In this document: one piece after another, positions 18,731-29,843 of the stretch
How the letters are laid out: every line of letters starts with the position of its first letter
Position numbering within the stretch: the stretch's first letter is position 1
NCBI RefSeq assembly: GCF_900302485.1
Contig: NZ_OMOI01000001.1
Location: 1,302,001-1,366,000 of the forward strand
Origin: Aliiroseovarius pelagivivens
Lineage (GTDB): Bacteria > Pseudomonadota > Alphaproteobacteria > Rhodobacterales > Rhodobacteraceae
Length of the DNA: 64,000 bases
Direction of reading: 5' to 3'
Translations under genes and position numbers: made by a program
The notes under the pieces: model-generated
Seen by the model: only the letters and a program-made list of their open reading frames with translations
What the model was told of the DNA's origin: nothing
The model's database searches: none

Positions 18731-19372
18731 ATGTTTGCGGTTATGAAAACCGGCGGCAAGCAGTATAAGGTCCAAGCTGGCGACGTTCTGCGCGTTGAAA
18801 AGCTGGCGGCCGATGCTGGCGAAACAGTCCAGTTCAACGAGATTCTGATGGTCGGCGCGACTGTTGGTGCCCCCACCGTAGAAGGTGCTGGCGTCCAGGC
18901 AGAAGTCATCGACCAGATCAAAGGCGAAAAAGTCATTCACTTCGTGAAGCGTCGCCGTAAGCACAGCTCGAAGCGCACCAAGGGCCACCGTCAGCAACTG
19001 ACGCTGCTCCGCGTGACCGACATCCTGGAAAAGGGTGCCGACAAGTCGGGCGTAAAAGCTGCCATCGGTGCAGGTTCGGTATCGGGTGCTGCTGTTGCAG
19101 CGGCTGCTCCGGCCAAAGCGCCTGCAAAGAAAGCAGCTCCGAAGAAAGCCGCCAAGGCAGAAGCACCCGCTGGTGCTGACGATCTGAAGAAGCTGTCGGG
19201 CGTTGGCCCTGCGCTTGAGAAGAAACTGCTGGAAGCTGGCGTCACCACCTTCGCTCAGATCGCCGCTTGGGGCGAAGCTGATATTACCGAGTTCGACGAG
19301 AAACTGTCGTTCAAAGGTCGTATCGAGCGTGAAGGCTGGGTAGAGCAGGCCAAAGAATTGGCCAAAGGCTAA
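18731..19372 (+). CDS. rplU: 50S ribosomal protein L21 with C-terminal extension
   Basis: 213 residues from the ATG at 18731, which gives the canonical N terminus [18 protein letters not shown]. The first 102 or so residues are complete L21, ending in [18 protein letters not shown]. An Ala/Lys-rich linker (about 115-145) follows, and then a helix-hairpin-helix-like tail ([20 protein letters not shown]). This extended form is usual in Rhodobacteraceae. E. coli L21 is 103 residues. It is co-transcribed with rpmA, 21 bases downstream. Confidence 0.95.
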   Translation: MFAVMKTGGKQYKVQAGDVLRVEKLAADAGETVQFNEILMVGATVGAPTVEGAGVQAEVIDQIKGEKVIHFVKRRRKHSSKRTKGHRQQLTLLRVTDILEKGADKSGVKAAIGAGSVSGAAVAAAAPAKAPAKKAAPKKAAKAEAPAGADDLKKLSGVGPALEKKLLEAGVTTFAQIAAWGEADITEFDEKLSFKGRIEREGWVEQAKELAKG

Positions 19373-19393
19373 CGAGAGCTAAGGAGAGATAGC

Positions 19394-19663
19394 ATGGCAC
19401 ATAAAAAAGCAGGCGGTTCATCCCGTAACGGCCGCGACTCAGCCGGTCGTCGCCTTGGTGTAAAGAAATACGGTGGTCAGGTTGTGATCCCGGGCAACAT
19501 CATCGTGCGTCAGCGCGGTACCAAGATGTGGCCGGGTGATAACGTGGGCATGGGCAAAGATCACACCATCTTTGCAACCAGCGAAGGCACCGTTAAATTC
19601 CACAAAGGCCTGAAAGGCCGCACCTTTATTTCGGTTCTCCCAGTGGCGGAGGCCGCTGAGTAA
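19394..19663 (+). CDS. rpmA: 50S ribosomal protein L27
   Basis: 89 residues, starting [20 protein letters not shown], the unmistakable L27 N terminus that reaches towards the peptidyl-transferase centre. Full family length. The ribosome site GGAGAG precedes the ATG. It forms the conserved rplU-rpmA pair; obgE, often next, is here separated by three acetyltransferase genes. A strong terminator follows. Confidence 0.97.
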   Translation: MAHKKAGGSSRNGRDSAGRRLGVKKYGGQVVIPGNIIVRQRGTKMWPGDNVGMGKDHTIFATSEGTVKFHKGLKGRTFISVLPVAEAAE

Positions 19664-19692
19664 GCCGAACCTAACAAGGTTGTGAAAAACCA

Positions 19693-19727
19693 GGGGCCGG
19701 CTGTGATAGCCGGCCCCTTTTCTTTTT
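19693..19727 (+). terminator. Rho-independent terminator after rpmA
   Basis: GGGGCCGGCT (19693-19702) pairs perfectly with AGCCGGCCCC (19708-19717) over a 5-base loop, followed by TTTTCTTTTTG. Confidence 0.93.
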
Positions 19728-19860
19728 GTTTGTAGTACTTATCTGCCTGTTCATCCAACGTTCACACGAACGCCCTAAAAGTGCCGAAAACACAGGTTAT
19801 GTGATGGCCTTTAGGGGACTACGGGCGGTGCATTCTGCGCTTTTCAGAGGAGGGAAAGCC

Positions 19861-20400
19861 GTGAAGCATGTAGATATTAGAACCCAGCCGATCATTCAGG
19901 CGGAGCGTTTTGTTCTGCGCCCTGTTCGGCCTTCGGATCTTGGGGCATTGGTTCTGTCGGTGTCGGATAAACGGGTGGCGCAGGCCACGCGCTCGATTCC
20001 GCATCCCTTGCCGCCGGGCGTAACCGAGGCGTTCATTGAGCGCGCCATGGCCGAGGATCGGCATGAAGATGTCTGGGTTATGGACAGCCTGCGCGACGAT
20101 CAGGACGAAGTTTTTGGTGTAATCACTCTGGATTCTCTGGATCGCGGACAAAGCCAGCTTGGGTATTGGGTCGCGCCTGGTTTTTGGAATGCGGGTTTTG
20201 CCTCGGAAGCGGTCTGTGCACTGATCGACGCGAACCCTCAGAACAACAGCACCATCTTTGCGGAAGTCTTTCAAGACAACCCGGCCTCGGCCCGTGTTCT
20301 GACCCATGCGGGGTTCGAGTATATTGGGGATGCTGAAAGCCATTCAGTCGCGCGCGGGGCAAATGTCCCCACGTGGACGTACATTAAGAAGATGTCTTAA
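19861..20400 (+). CDS. GNAT family N-acetyltransferase (RimJ-like), first of three
   Basis: 179 residues from a GTG at 19861, chosen because AGGAGGG lies 6 bases upstream and the family's start (ERFVLRPVRPSDL) follows. The frame is open further upstream, but that part overlaps the rpmA terminator. The acetyl-CoA-binding segment QLGYWVAPGFWNAGFASEA and the NPASARVLTHAGF motif identify a RimJ/RimL-type GNAT. The substrate is unknown. It heads a set of three adjacent GNAT genes. Confidence 0.8.
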   Translation: MKHVDIRTQPIIQAERFVLRPVRPSDLGALVLSVSDKRVAQATRSIPHPLPPGVTEAFIERAMAEDRHEDVWVMDSLRDDQDEVFGVITLDSLDRGQSQLGYWVAPGFWNAGFASEAVCALIDANPQNNSTIFAEVFQDNPASARVLTHAGFEYIGDAESHSVARGANVPTWTYIKKMS

Positions 20401-20409
20401 CCAATTGTC

Positions 20410-20931
20410 ATGGAAGACGATATTCAGATCAAGACGGAGCGTTTTACGCTTCGTCCCCTGACGCCCGGCGATGGTGATCAGGTGGTCGAGCTGCTTGATG
20501 ATATCGAAGTGGCGCGCTGGCTGACCGTTGTGCCGCATCCCTATACGCGTCGCGATTTCGATGGATTTCTGGACTATCTCACCACGACCAATCCGTTTGG
20601 TGGGTTGGCGGTTGATAACGGGAATGAGGTTCTGGGAGTCGTAGGCATCGATCCGACACTGGGGTTTTGGCTGGGGCGCAAGCATCATGGCCGTGGCGTC
20701 ATGCGCGAGGCTGCGAGCGCCTTAATTTCGCATGTTTTCGAAACCACGGATCTTGACCAGATCGGGTCAGGTCATTTCCCCGAGAACCATGCCTCGCGCG
20801 CGGTTCTGACGGGATTGGGGTTTCGTGATACCGGGAAGACCGAAAACGCCCATTGTGTCTCGCGGGATTGCGATGAAATACTGATCAAACTCAGCCTGTC
20901 GCGTGCCGATTGGGAGGCCCGCCAGCGATGA
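20410..20931 (+). CDS. GNAT family N-acetyltransferase, second of three
   Basis: 173 residues with the RimJ-type pattern: TERFTLRPLTPGDGDQV at the start, FWLGRKHHGRGVMREA as the acetyl-CoA loop and NHASRAVLTGLGF near the end. It lies 9 bases after the previous GNAT gene and overlaps the next by 4 bases (ATGA), so all three are probably co-translated. Substrate unknown. Confidence 0.8.
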   Translation: MEDDIQIKTERFTLRPLTPGDGDQVVELLDDIEVARWLTVVPHPYTRRDFDGFLDYLTTTNPFGGLAVDNGNEVLGVVGIDPTLGFWLGRKHHGRGVMREAASALISHVFETTDLDQIGSGHFPENHASRAVLTGLGFRDTGKTENAHCVSRDCDEILIKLSLSRADWEARQR

Positions 20932-21437
20932 CCTGCCTCATCACAGAACGCCTGACGATGCGGCGCTGTCAGCCGTCTGATTTCGAGGCAATGCAAGACC
21001 TTGTCTCGGATATCGATGTCGTGCGCATGACATCGTCCTGGCCATATCCGGCTGATCCGGAACTGACGCGTTCTCGATGCCAGCCCTTCGATCCAAAGCA
21101 GGGAATGGTTGGCGTGGTGTTGCACGAAGGTATGCTAGTCGGGTCGATGGGTCTTGCGCAAAAACCTGATGAAGATCCGCAGCTTGGCTACATGTTTGCC
21201 CGTGCACATTGGGGCAGGGGCTATGCGACCGAGATGGGCCGCGCCCTGATCAACCATTGCTGGGCCCAGTATGACTGGTCGTTGATCCGCGCTGACGCGT
21301 TTGCAGACAATCCGGCCTCGGCCCATGTGCTTGAAAAGTTGGGCTTTGAAGAGCTTGGCAGCAGCACAGGCCACAGTGTTGCGCGCGGTGAAAGCCATCC
21401 CTTGCGCAATTTCCAGCTTTTGCGACCACAAAGCTGA
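20928..21437 (+). CDS. GNAT family N-acetyltransferase, third of three
   Basis: 169 residues from the ATG at 20928, overlapping the previous stop by 4 bases. TERLTMRRCQPSDFEAM, LGYMFARAHWGRGYATEMG and NPASAHVLEKLGFEELG are the GNAT landmarks. It is similar in layout to its two neighbours, consistent with tandem duplication and divergence. obgE follows after 85 bases. Substrate unknown. Confidence 0.8.
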   Translation: MTCLITERLTMRRCQPSDFEAMQDLVSDIDVVRMTSSWPYPADPELTRSRCQPFDPKQGMVGVVLHEGMLVGSMGLAQKPDEDPQLGYMFARAHWGRGYATEMGRALINHCWAQYDWSLIRADAFADNPASAHVLEKLGFEELGSSTGHSVARGESHPLRNFQLLRPQS

Positions 21438-21501
21438 TCCAATTGCCCCTGCCGCTGGCTCTGGACTTGAGCCTTGGCGCATTTCCCTCTATCGCCTGTG
21501 A

Positions 21502-23651
<2,150 letters not shown>

Positions 23652-23691
23652 AGACAATAAGATACAAGATTACCTTTACGGAGAAAGCAAG

Positions 23692-24939
23692 ATGAGCGAC
23701 GACATCAAAACCATGATGACCGGCATTGGCACCCGCGCCCGCGTGGCCGCACGTGACCTTGCTTTCGCGCCAGCCGATGCCAAAGAGAAAGCCTTGATGG
23801 CGGCGGCGGATGCCTGTTGGGAGCGTCGGGACCAAATCATCTCTGCCAACGAGAAAGATATGGAGTTCGGTCGCAACAAAGGCCTGTCTGACGCAATGAT
23901 GGACCGCTTGATGCTGGACGAAGATCGCATCAAGGGCATGTGCGACGGATTGCGTGCGGTTGCCGCGCAGGATGATCCGGTGGGCGAGGTGATGGAAGAA
24001 TGGGACCGTCCCTCGGGCCTGAACATTCGTCGCGTGCGTACACCCTTGGGTGTGATCGGCGTGATCTATGAAAGCCGCCCCAATGTGACGGCGGATGCGG
24101 GCGCATTGTGCCTGAAGGCCGGAAACGCGGTAATTTTGCGTGGAGGCTCCGAGAGCTTTCATTCAGCCGGTTTGATCCACGAATGTCTGCAAGACGGTCT
24201 GCGTGCTGCTGGTCTTCCGGTGGATGCCATCCAGCTTATTCCGACCCGTGATCGTGCTGCGGTCAGCGAGATGCTGACAATGACTGACCATGTGGACGTG
24301 ATCGTTCCGCGCGGAGGCAAGGGCCTTGTAGGGTTGGTCCAGCGCGAGGCACGCGTGCCGGTGTTCGCGCATCTGGAAGGCATCGTGCATATCTATATCG
24401 ACAAAGACGCGGATGCCGAGAAGACCCGGAACGTGGTGATGAATGCCAAGACCCGTCGCACCGGCATTTGTGGCTCGGCAGAGTGCCTGCTGATCCATCG
24501 CGATGCGCAGGAGCTGGGACAAGCCGTGATCGACGATCTGATGGCGGCTGGGGTCGAGGTGCGGGTGGGCGAAGGTCTGACCGGCAGTGTCCCTGCAACG
24601 GACGATGATTGGGGCACCGAATATCTGGACAGCATCATTGCTGCCAAGCTTGTGGATGATGTGGATGGCGCGATTGATCACATCAACCGCTATTCGTCGT
24701 CTCATACAGATGCGATCATGACGGAAAACGATGCGACGGCGGATCATTTCTTTACCCGTATCGATAGCGCGATCCTGATGCGCAATGCGTCGACTCAGTT
24801 TGCAGACGGGGGCGAATTTGGCATGGGTGCCGAGATCGGGATTGCCACTGGCAAAATGCACGCGCGTGGCCCGGTTGGGTCCAAGCAATTGACGTCGTTC
24901 AAGTATCTTGTCGTCGGAGATGGCACCACGCGCTCTTGA
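23692..24939 (+). CDS. proA: Glutamate-5-semialdehyde dehydrogenase
   Basis: 415 residues, full length for gamma-glutamyl phosphate reductase. [20 protein letters not shown] and the catalytic Cys in [13 protein letters not shown] are clear, and the [17 protein letters not shown]-terminal block is conserved. It reduces gamma-glutamyl phosphate to the semialdehyde with NADPH in proline synthesis, directly after ProB. A bidirectional terminator follows. Confidence 0.96.
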   Translation: MSDDIKTMMTGIGTRARVAARDLAFAPADAKEKALMAAADACWERRDQIISANEKDMEFGRNKGLSDAMMDRLMLDEDRIKGMCDGLRAVAAQDDPVGEVMEEWDRPSGLNIRRVRTPLGVIGVIYESRPNVTADAGALCLKAGNAVILRGGSESFHSAGLIHECLQDGLRAAGLPVDAIQLIPTRDRAAVSEMLTMTDHVDVIVPRGGKGLVGLVQREARVPVFAHLEGIVHIYIDKDADAEKTRNVVMNAKTRRTGICGSAECLLIHRDAQELGQAVIDDLMAAGVEVRVGEGLTGSVPATDDDWGTEYLDSIIAAKLVDDVDGAIDHINRYSSSHTDAIMTENDATADHFFTRIDSAILMRNASTQFADGGEFGMGAEIGIATGKMHARGPVGSKQLTSFKYLVVGDGTTRS

Positions 24940-24955
24940 TCGAACCCGGAAAGTG

Positions 24956-24984
24956 AAAGCCGCCCCGATAGGGCGGCTTTTTTC
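24956..24984. terminator. Terminator between convergent proA and chpT
   Basis: AAAGCCGCCC (24956-24965) pairs with GGGCGGCTTT (24971-24980) and ends in a T-run on the plus strand. The A-rich 5' side makes it weakly usable in both directions. Confidence 0.85.
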
Positions 24985-25584
24985 TTAGAAGGTCAGACTG
25001 ATGGTTTGATCCGAGATCTGAACAGTGGCTGATCGGCCCTGTCTTTGAAGCTCTGGCCGGATCAAGGCAAAATGAACCCGCGCAGGCGGGACATCAATGT
25101 CAGGGTTGACCGTCGACAGCAGGGCCCAGAGATCTGGATCGATGTTCAACCGGTCCCCATGCGCCGACATGTGCCAGCGCCCATCCGCGCAAGACACGGA
25201 CAGTTGACCACCCCAGGGCATCGCGCTTTCAAAACACTGCAAGGCCAAGAAGGCGAGTTTGACCTCGGTCCGTGGCAAATCGCCTGTGGGCTGCCAGTCA
25301 ATGGCGATCTTGCGCCCATCGCCGCCAGGCGCCAGTACGGCTCGGATTTCGCGTTCGGATAGGGATTGTCCCTCGGCCGCAGCGCCAAATGCCACGCGAA
25401 AGAACCGGATCCTTAAATTCGCATTGGTCACGCTTTCCGCGATCAGCGCCATTTCCGGGCTGTCACCCATCCCAGACAGCTGCAACAGCTCTACCCCATT
25501 GCCGATCGCGCCCAAAGGGCTGATAAGGTCATGGCAGATACGGGATCCGATCAACGCGGTCAGGTCGCGGTCTTGTTTGGTCAT
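24985..25584 (-). CDS. chpT: Histidine phosphotransferase ChpT
   Basis: 199 residues. The H-box LIGSRICHDLISPLGAIGNG contains the phospho-relay His (H18). The remainder is a degenerate ATPase-like domain, matching ChpT of the CckA-ChpT-CtrA phosphorelay that controls cell cycle, motility and gene transfer agents in alphaproteobacteria. It is soluble, with no membrane segment. It is convergent with proA and divergent from the DUF3553 gene. Confidence 0.88.
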   Translation of the reverse strand: MTKQDRDLTALIGSRICHDLISPLGAIGNGVELLQLSGMGDSPEMALIAESVTNANLRIRFFRVAFGAAAEGQSLSEREIRAVLAPGGDGRKIAIDWQPTGDLPRTEVKLAFLALQCFESAMPWGGQLSVSCADGRWHMSAHGDRLNIDPDLWALLSTVNPDIDVPPARVHFALIRPELQRQGRSATVQISDQTISLTF

Positions 25585-25611
25585 GTTTGAAGCCTGAGTG
25601 GGATAAAGGTC

Positions 25612-25800
25612 ATGGGATTGGGATCACTTCTTGAACCGGGAATGCTGGTACGCCACCCGCAACAGCCCGATTGGGGACTGGGGCAGGTTCAATCCAACGT
25701 GGCCGGCCGCGTCACAGTAAATTTTGAGCATGCCGGGAAGCGGGTGATCATGATTGAACATGTTGACTTGATGCCTGTATTTACGCCTCCTGAACGCTAA
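25612..25800 (+). CDS. DUF3553 domain protein
   Basis: 62 residues forming one small beta-rich domain: LEPGMLVRHPQQPDWGLGQVQ followed by VTVNFEHAGKRVI. This is the DUF3553 pattern, also found at the end of some helicases. It starts 27 bases from chpT, on the other strand. Function is unknown; an SH3-like nucleic-acid or protein contact is plausible. Confidence 0.75.
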   Translation: MGLGSLLEPGMLVRHPQQPDWGLGQVQSNVAGRVTVNFEHAGKRVIMIEHVDLMPVFTPPER

Positions 25801-25880
25801 GGTTCTGCACGGATGCCGTGTTGCGCGCCCGTTATCTGAGCCATATGAGCTGAACAAGGTTATCAAATGGTTAATCGCGA

Positions 25881-26651
25881 ATGACTGCGCCCGAATTTGA
25901 ACTGAGACTGGCCCAGAGTGACGCAGATCTGATCGCAGCACAACGGCTGCGTTATGATGTCTTTGTGCGAGAGCTGGGCGGGGACGGGCCTTTGGTCGAC
26001 CACGTGAACGGATTGGAGCGTGACGCGTTTGATCCGTTCTATGACCACCTGATCCTGTTTGACCATGCGCGCGCGGGTTCTCCTGCCGTTGGGGTGTATC
26101 GGGTGTTGCGTGGCGACAAACTGAACACAGCTGAGGGGCCAGACCACTTCTATTCCGAAGCCGAGTATGACCTAAGAGTTTTGAAAGCGTCGGGGCGTAA
26201 GTTGTTGGAATTAGGACGTTCTTGCCTGCACCCGGACTATCGTGGCGGGGCTGCGATGATGTATCTTTGGGGCGGGTTGGCCAAGTATGTGGAAGAGCAC
26301 GGGATCGAAATCCTGTTCGGTGTGGCATCGTTCCATGGGACGGATATCGAAGCGCTGAAGGCACCGCTATCACTGCTGCATCACCGCCACCTTGCGCCAG
26401 AATCTATTCGTGTTCGGGCCCAGCCTGATGTGTTTCAATTGATGGACCTCGTGCCAGAAGATGAGATTGACCGGCCTGTGGCCATGCGCGCGGTTCCGGC
26501 GCTGATAAAGGGATATCTGCGCCTTGGTGGTTTTGTCGGCGAGGGGGCATTTGTGGATCATGTATTTAACACTACTGATGTCTGCCTGATCATCGACATG
26601 TCGCTGGTTAATGACAAATCACGCGCCATCTATGCGGAGGTAAAATCATGA
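25881..26651 (+). CDS. olsB: L-ornithine N-alpha-acyltransferase OlsB
   Basis: 256 residues of the OlsB/GNAT-like acyltransferase family, with RLRYDVFVRELGGDG near the start, LELGRSCLHPDYRGG and GVASFHGTD. It transfers a 3-hydroxyacyl group from ACP to ornithine, the first step of ornithine-lipid synthesis. It overlaps olsA by 4 bases, giving a complete olsBA pair. No Pho box is visible upstream, although ornithine lipids often replace phospholipids under phosphate limitation. Confidence 0.88.
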   Translation: MTAPEFELRLAQSDADLIAAQRLRYDVFVRELGGDGPLVDHVNGLERDAFDPFYDHLILFDHARAGSPAVGVYRVLRGDKLNTAEGPDHFYSEAEYDLRVLKASGRKLLELGRSCLHPDYRGGAAMMYLWGGLAKYVEEHGIEILFGVASFHGTDIEALKAPLSLLHHRHLAPESIRVRAQPDVFQLMDLVPEDEIDRPVAMRAVPALIKGYLRLGGFVGEGAFVDHVFNTTDVCLIIDMSLVNDKSRAIYAEVKS

Positions 26652-27481
26652 GTGCGACTTGGCGTGGCAATCACGAACCGCATGGATTTCGGCCCTCGGT
26701 TATTGAACGTATGCGCATTCTCCGGCGCGGGATTCCGCTTGGGCTATTGGTATTCGGTGGCTTGGTCCTGCTTTTATTGGTTCGGCTTTTTGAGCGGCCC
26801 ATCTATGGCACTCAGCGACCGATAACGCCCCATATCACCCAATTTGTCTGCCGAAATGCCTTTCGAATCCTTGGCATCACCTATGCCACCAGCGGAGAGC
26901 CCATGCACCAGAAGGGGGCAGTGGTGGCCAATCACGCAGGTTGGCTGGACATTTTCTCGCTGAACGCGCGTAAGCGGGTGTATTTTGTTTCGAAATCCGA
27001 GGTGGCCGGCTGGCCCGGCATCGGTTGGCTGGCACGTGCGACGGGAACGGTGTTTATCAACCGCGACCGGAAAGAGGCGCACAGCCAGATCGAGGTCTTT
27101 CGCACCCGTCTGATGGCCGGACATAAGCTGCTTTTCTTTCCCGAGGGGACGTCTTCAGACAGTCAGCGCGTTTTGCCATTTAAATCAACGCTGTTCGCCG
27201 CGTTCTTCACGCCTGATTTGCGTGAATTCATGTGGGTGCAGCCTGTCACACTTCGCTATTTCGCACCGGAAGGCCGAGATCCGCGGTTCTATGGCTGGTG
27301 GGGCGATATGGAGTTTGGGCCGCATCTGCTGCAGACCTTGGCAACCAAGCGACAAGGGCGGGTTGAGTTGGTCTATCACACGCCGGTCAAGGTGTCGGAT
27401 TTTGCGGGTCGCAAAGAACTGGCCGCCCATTGCGAGGCGGCCGTTCGTGAAGGTTTGGGAGATTTGAACGTCGAACGTTAA
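26648..27481 (+). CDS. olsA: Lyso-ornithine lipid O-acyltransferase OlsA
   Basis: 277 residues of the PlsC/AGPAT family. One N-terminal membrane helix (about 28-48) is followed by the catalytic H-X4-D motif NHAGWLD (about 95-101) and FPEGTSSD. After OlsB it acylates lyso-ornithine lipid; acylation of lysophosphatidic acid is also possible. It is translationally coupled to olsB. Its 3' end overlaps the convergent thiE-like gene by 4 bases. Confidence 0.87.
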   Translation: MSATWRGNHEPHGFRPSVIERMRILRRGIPLGLLVFGGLVLLLLVRLFERPIYGTQRPITPHITQFVCRNAFRILGITYATSGEPMHQKGAVVANHAGWLDIFSLNARKRVYFVSKSEVAGWPGIGWLARATGTVFINRDRKEAHSQIEVFRTRLMAGHKLLFFPEGTSSDSQRVLPFKSTLFAAFFTPDLREFMWVQPVTLRYFAPEGRDPRFYGWWGDMEFGPHLLQTLATKRQGRVELVYHTPVKVSDFAGRKELAAHCEAAVREGLGDLNVER

Positions 27482-28119
27482 GCGTCCATCGCTGCCAGCA
27501 AGCGGCCCAGCGTGGCCGAGGGATCGTCCGTACGCCAGATCTCTTCCCCGATGGCGAAGAAGTCGGTGACGGGGGTAAGGGCGCGGATCGTATCTTCATC
27601 CAGCGCACCTTCTGCGACCACGGGAACCTCGACCACCTGGCTCCACCAAGTAAACAGGTCTTGTTCAGCGCGGGTACCGTCGCCAAGCGGGGTCGTGCCT
27701 GCAGGGCCAAAGCTGACATAGTCCGCGCCAACTTCGCCTGCGTTCATGCCGTCGTGCCGCGAGGCCGCGCAATATGCGCCCACGATGGCGTCAGCCCCCA
27801 GATCGTCGCGGGTCTTGCGCACCCGGCGCGCACCGTCGCCCAGATGTACGCCGTCCAATCCCAGACGTTCGACCAGCAGCGCATGTTCGGCGATGACAAT
27901 CGGCACGTCGCGGGCATGGGCCACTTCGCGACAGGCGTCAGCGGCACGCATGATGCGATCTTCGTCCGTGGTGGCCAGCGACAGGCGCAGACAAGCGGTG
28001 TCATAGGTGTCCAGAACTTTGGCCAGTTCCGTAGGGAAGCGCGACAGCTCGATCTCGGGAGGAGTCACAAGATAAAGCTGGGGGCGGTCCATTTCAGTCT
28101 CTTGAGTGTTCTCAGCCAT
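27478..28119 (-). CDS. thiE: ThiE-like thiamine phosphate synthase family protein
   Basis: 213 residues with a TIM-barrel ThiE/TenI pattern: QLYLVTPP, GLDGVHLGDGARRV, IVGAYCAASRHDGM and GADYVSFGPAG. True ThiE couples hydroxymethylpyrimidine diphosphate to thiazole phosphate. Here the residues around the pyrophosphate site (GPAGTTPLGDG) deviate from the usual GPVFPT-TK, so the activity is not certain. GAGGAT lies about 9 bases before the start. No TPP riboswitch sequence is visible upstream. Confidence 0.75.
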   Translation of the reverse strand: MAENTQETEMDRPQLYLVTPPEIELSRFPTELAKVLDTYDTACLRLSLATTDEDRIMRAADACREVAHARDVPIVIAEHALLVERLGLDGVHLGDGARRVRKTRDDLGADAIVGAYCAASRHDGMNAGEVGADYVSFGPAGTTPLGDGTRAEQDLFTWWSQVVEVPVVAEGALDEDTIRALTPVTDFFAIGEEIWRTDDPSATLGRLLAAMDA

Positions 28120-28188
28120 CTGCGCGATCCTCGTTGTATTGTCTGAAAGGCTTCATAGCCGGGTTTGCCGCTATTGCAAGCGTGCGCG

Positions 28189-28518
28189 TTACTTCGCGGG
28201 CAGGCCCGACACAAAATCGACGGCCAGCCTTAGCAATTCGGCGCGGGTATCATCATCTGCCATGGCCTCTTCGCCCGCGTCGATGAACCCACCCATGGGG
28301 CGCCCGGTGAAATCCATCTTACGAACGCCGGGCAGGGCGAGCGCCTCTGCCTCGTGCTCTTTACCGACCCGGTACATCGCACCGTTTTTGTGAACCCCGC
28401 ACAGCATGTTGCCGTTCAGCATGAAGGCAATGCCGCCAAACATCTTCTTTTCCACCAGATCCACGCGTTCGCCCAGATCGTCTTTCAGGATTTCATAAAG
28501 ACCGCTGTCATAGGCCAT
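28189..28518 (-). CDS. TfoX/Sxy N-terminal domain protein
   Basis: 109 residues forming a single TfoX_N domain: LGERVDLVEKKMFGGIAFMLNGNM and VRKMDFTGRPMGGFI. Stand-alone versions are common in alphaproteobacteria and have no firm function; full TfoX proteins regulate competence. AGGAG lies about 8 bases before the start. It is divergent from the RNA methyltransferase. Confidence 0.85.
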   Translation of the reverse strand: MAYDSGLYEILKDDLGERVDLVEKKMFGGIAFMLNGNMLCGVHKNGAMYRVGKEHEAEALALPGVRKMDFTGRPMGGFIDAGEEAMADDDTRAELLRLAVDFVSGLPAK

Positions 28519-28591
28519 GGGGAAGCTCCTGCTTGCCGAATGATCCCGCTCAGCGTATCACGCGCCCGACCAATTGAAAGAGAATGCCGCA

Positions 28592-29341
28592 ATGGATACC
28601 CCCGAGACCCAACTGGGACCACAGCCCGAGATCGTACTGGTACGCCCTCAGATGGGGGAGAACATCGGTGCGGCGGCGCGCGCAATGCTGAATTTCGGGT
28701 TGGAGCGGATGCGGATCATCGCGCCGCGCGATGGCTGGCCCAATCCGTCCGCCGTGGCGATGGCGTCTGGTGCAGGGCGCGTCTTGGATGCTGCAGGGGT
28801 GTATGACACACTGGCAGACGGGATCGGCGATTGCGATTACGTCTATGCGACAACCGCGCGCTCACGCGATCTGGCGAAACCTGTTCTCAGCCCCGAACGT
28901 GCGATGGAAGAGGCCCGCGCCATGCGATTGCAGGGCAAGAAAGTGGCCGTGTTGTTCGGGCCGGAACGTACCGGGCTTGAAAATGACGAGATTGCACGCG
29001 CGAACGCCTTGATCTCGGTCCCGGTAAACCCGGAATTTGCGTCGCTGAACCTAGCCCAATGCGTGCTTTTGACTGCGTATGAGTATCGCCGCCAGAGCCA
29101 TGAAACTGCTCATCACGTAATGGAATGGGCCAGCAGCGAGCCTGCCAGCGCGATTGAGGTCGAGAAGCTGGCCGAACACTATGAACAGCGATTGGACGAG
29201 GCCGGGTATTTCTTCCCCGAGACCAAGGCCGAAGTGATGAAGATCACTCAGCGGAATATGTGGAGCCGTCTGAACCTTAGCCGTCTGGACGTGCAGATGT
29301 TCCACGGCATCCTGCGTCAGCTCTTACGCAATAAAGACTAG
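28592..29341 (+). CDS. TrmJ-type RNA 2'-O-methyltransferase (SPOUT)
   Basis: 249 residues from the ATG at 28592. Landmarks of the SPOUT fold are IVLVRPQMGENIGAAARAML near the start, VLFGPERTGLENDEI in the middle and PVNPEFASLNLAQCV for the trefoil knot that binds S-adenosylmethionine. The pattern matches TrmJ, which methylates the ribose at tRNA position 32; the exact target is inferred. It is convergent with dsbB with 1 base between stops. Confidence 0.87.
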   Translation: MDTPETQLGPQPEIVLVRPQMGENIGAAARAMLNFGLERMRIIAPRDGWPNPSAVAMASGAGRVLDAAGVYDTLADGIGDCDYVYATTARSRDLAKPVLSPERAMEEARAMRLQGKKVAVLFGPERTGLENDEIARANALISVPVNPEFASLNLAQCVLLTAYEYRRQSHETAHHVMEWASSEPASAIEVEKLAEHYEQRLDEAGYFFPETKAEVMKITQRNMWSRLNLSRLDVQMFHGILRQLLRNKD

Positions 29342-29342
29342 G

Positions 29343-29843
29343 TTAGTCCGCGCGGCGCGCGGCCACGATCCACATCACCATAAAGACTAGAGACCCAACA
29401 GCGTTGAAGTTGGCCATGGTGATGTCCAGCGCCTCGATCGGGATCATGTCTGACAAACGCCACGGGATTTCGTCGCAGCGCACAAGCGGTGCGGCTTGGA
29501 TCTGGGCCAGCAGGTCGTCGACCGATAGGTTGCCGACGCCGCCGCCTGTGCACGAGGATGGACCTTCCCACAATTTCCTTTCGACGCCCGAATGGTAGAT
29601 GCCAAGACCGGCGGACAGAGCCATGTTCAGCGCGCCCACCCATCGAAGCAAGCGCATCTTGGTTGCGAGCGCTGCACCGCCTAAGACTACGGCGATCGCG
29701 TGGGGCCAGCGTTGCCACAAGCACATTTTGCAGGGCGCGTATCCCAAAGATTGAAAGATAAACGCACCCGCCAGAATACCGGCTGAAGCCACGGCCGCAG
29801 TAATGATCAAGGTTTTGGTCGAGAGACGATCAAGCATTCTCAT
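29343..29843 (-). CDS. dsbB: Disulfide bond formation protein B
   Basis: 166 residues, a four-helix inner-membrane protein. The first periplasmic Cys pair is C38 and C41 (PCKMC) and the second is C98 and C123 around a soluble loop, as in DsbB, which reoxidises DsbA and passes electrons to quinone. It starts inside the stop of the YqaA-like gene (ATGA overlap), so the two are coupled. No dsbA is nearby. Confidence 0.87.
   Translation of the reverse strand: MRMLDRLSTKTLIITAAVASAGILAGAFIFQSLGYAPCKMCLWQRWPHAIAVVLGGAALATKMRLLRWVGALNMALSAGLGIYHSGVERKLWEGPSSCTGGGVGNLSVDDLLAQIQAAPLVRCDEIPWRLSDMIPIEALDITMANFNAVGSLVFMVMWIVAARRAD

Noticed and set aside
27661..28146. A 161-codon frame opposite the thiE-like gene
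   Set aside because: Shadow of the ThiE-like coding sequence.
28120..28188. TPP riboswitch before the thiE-like gene
   Set aside because: The conserved CTGAGA-type core is absent and the spacer is too short.
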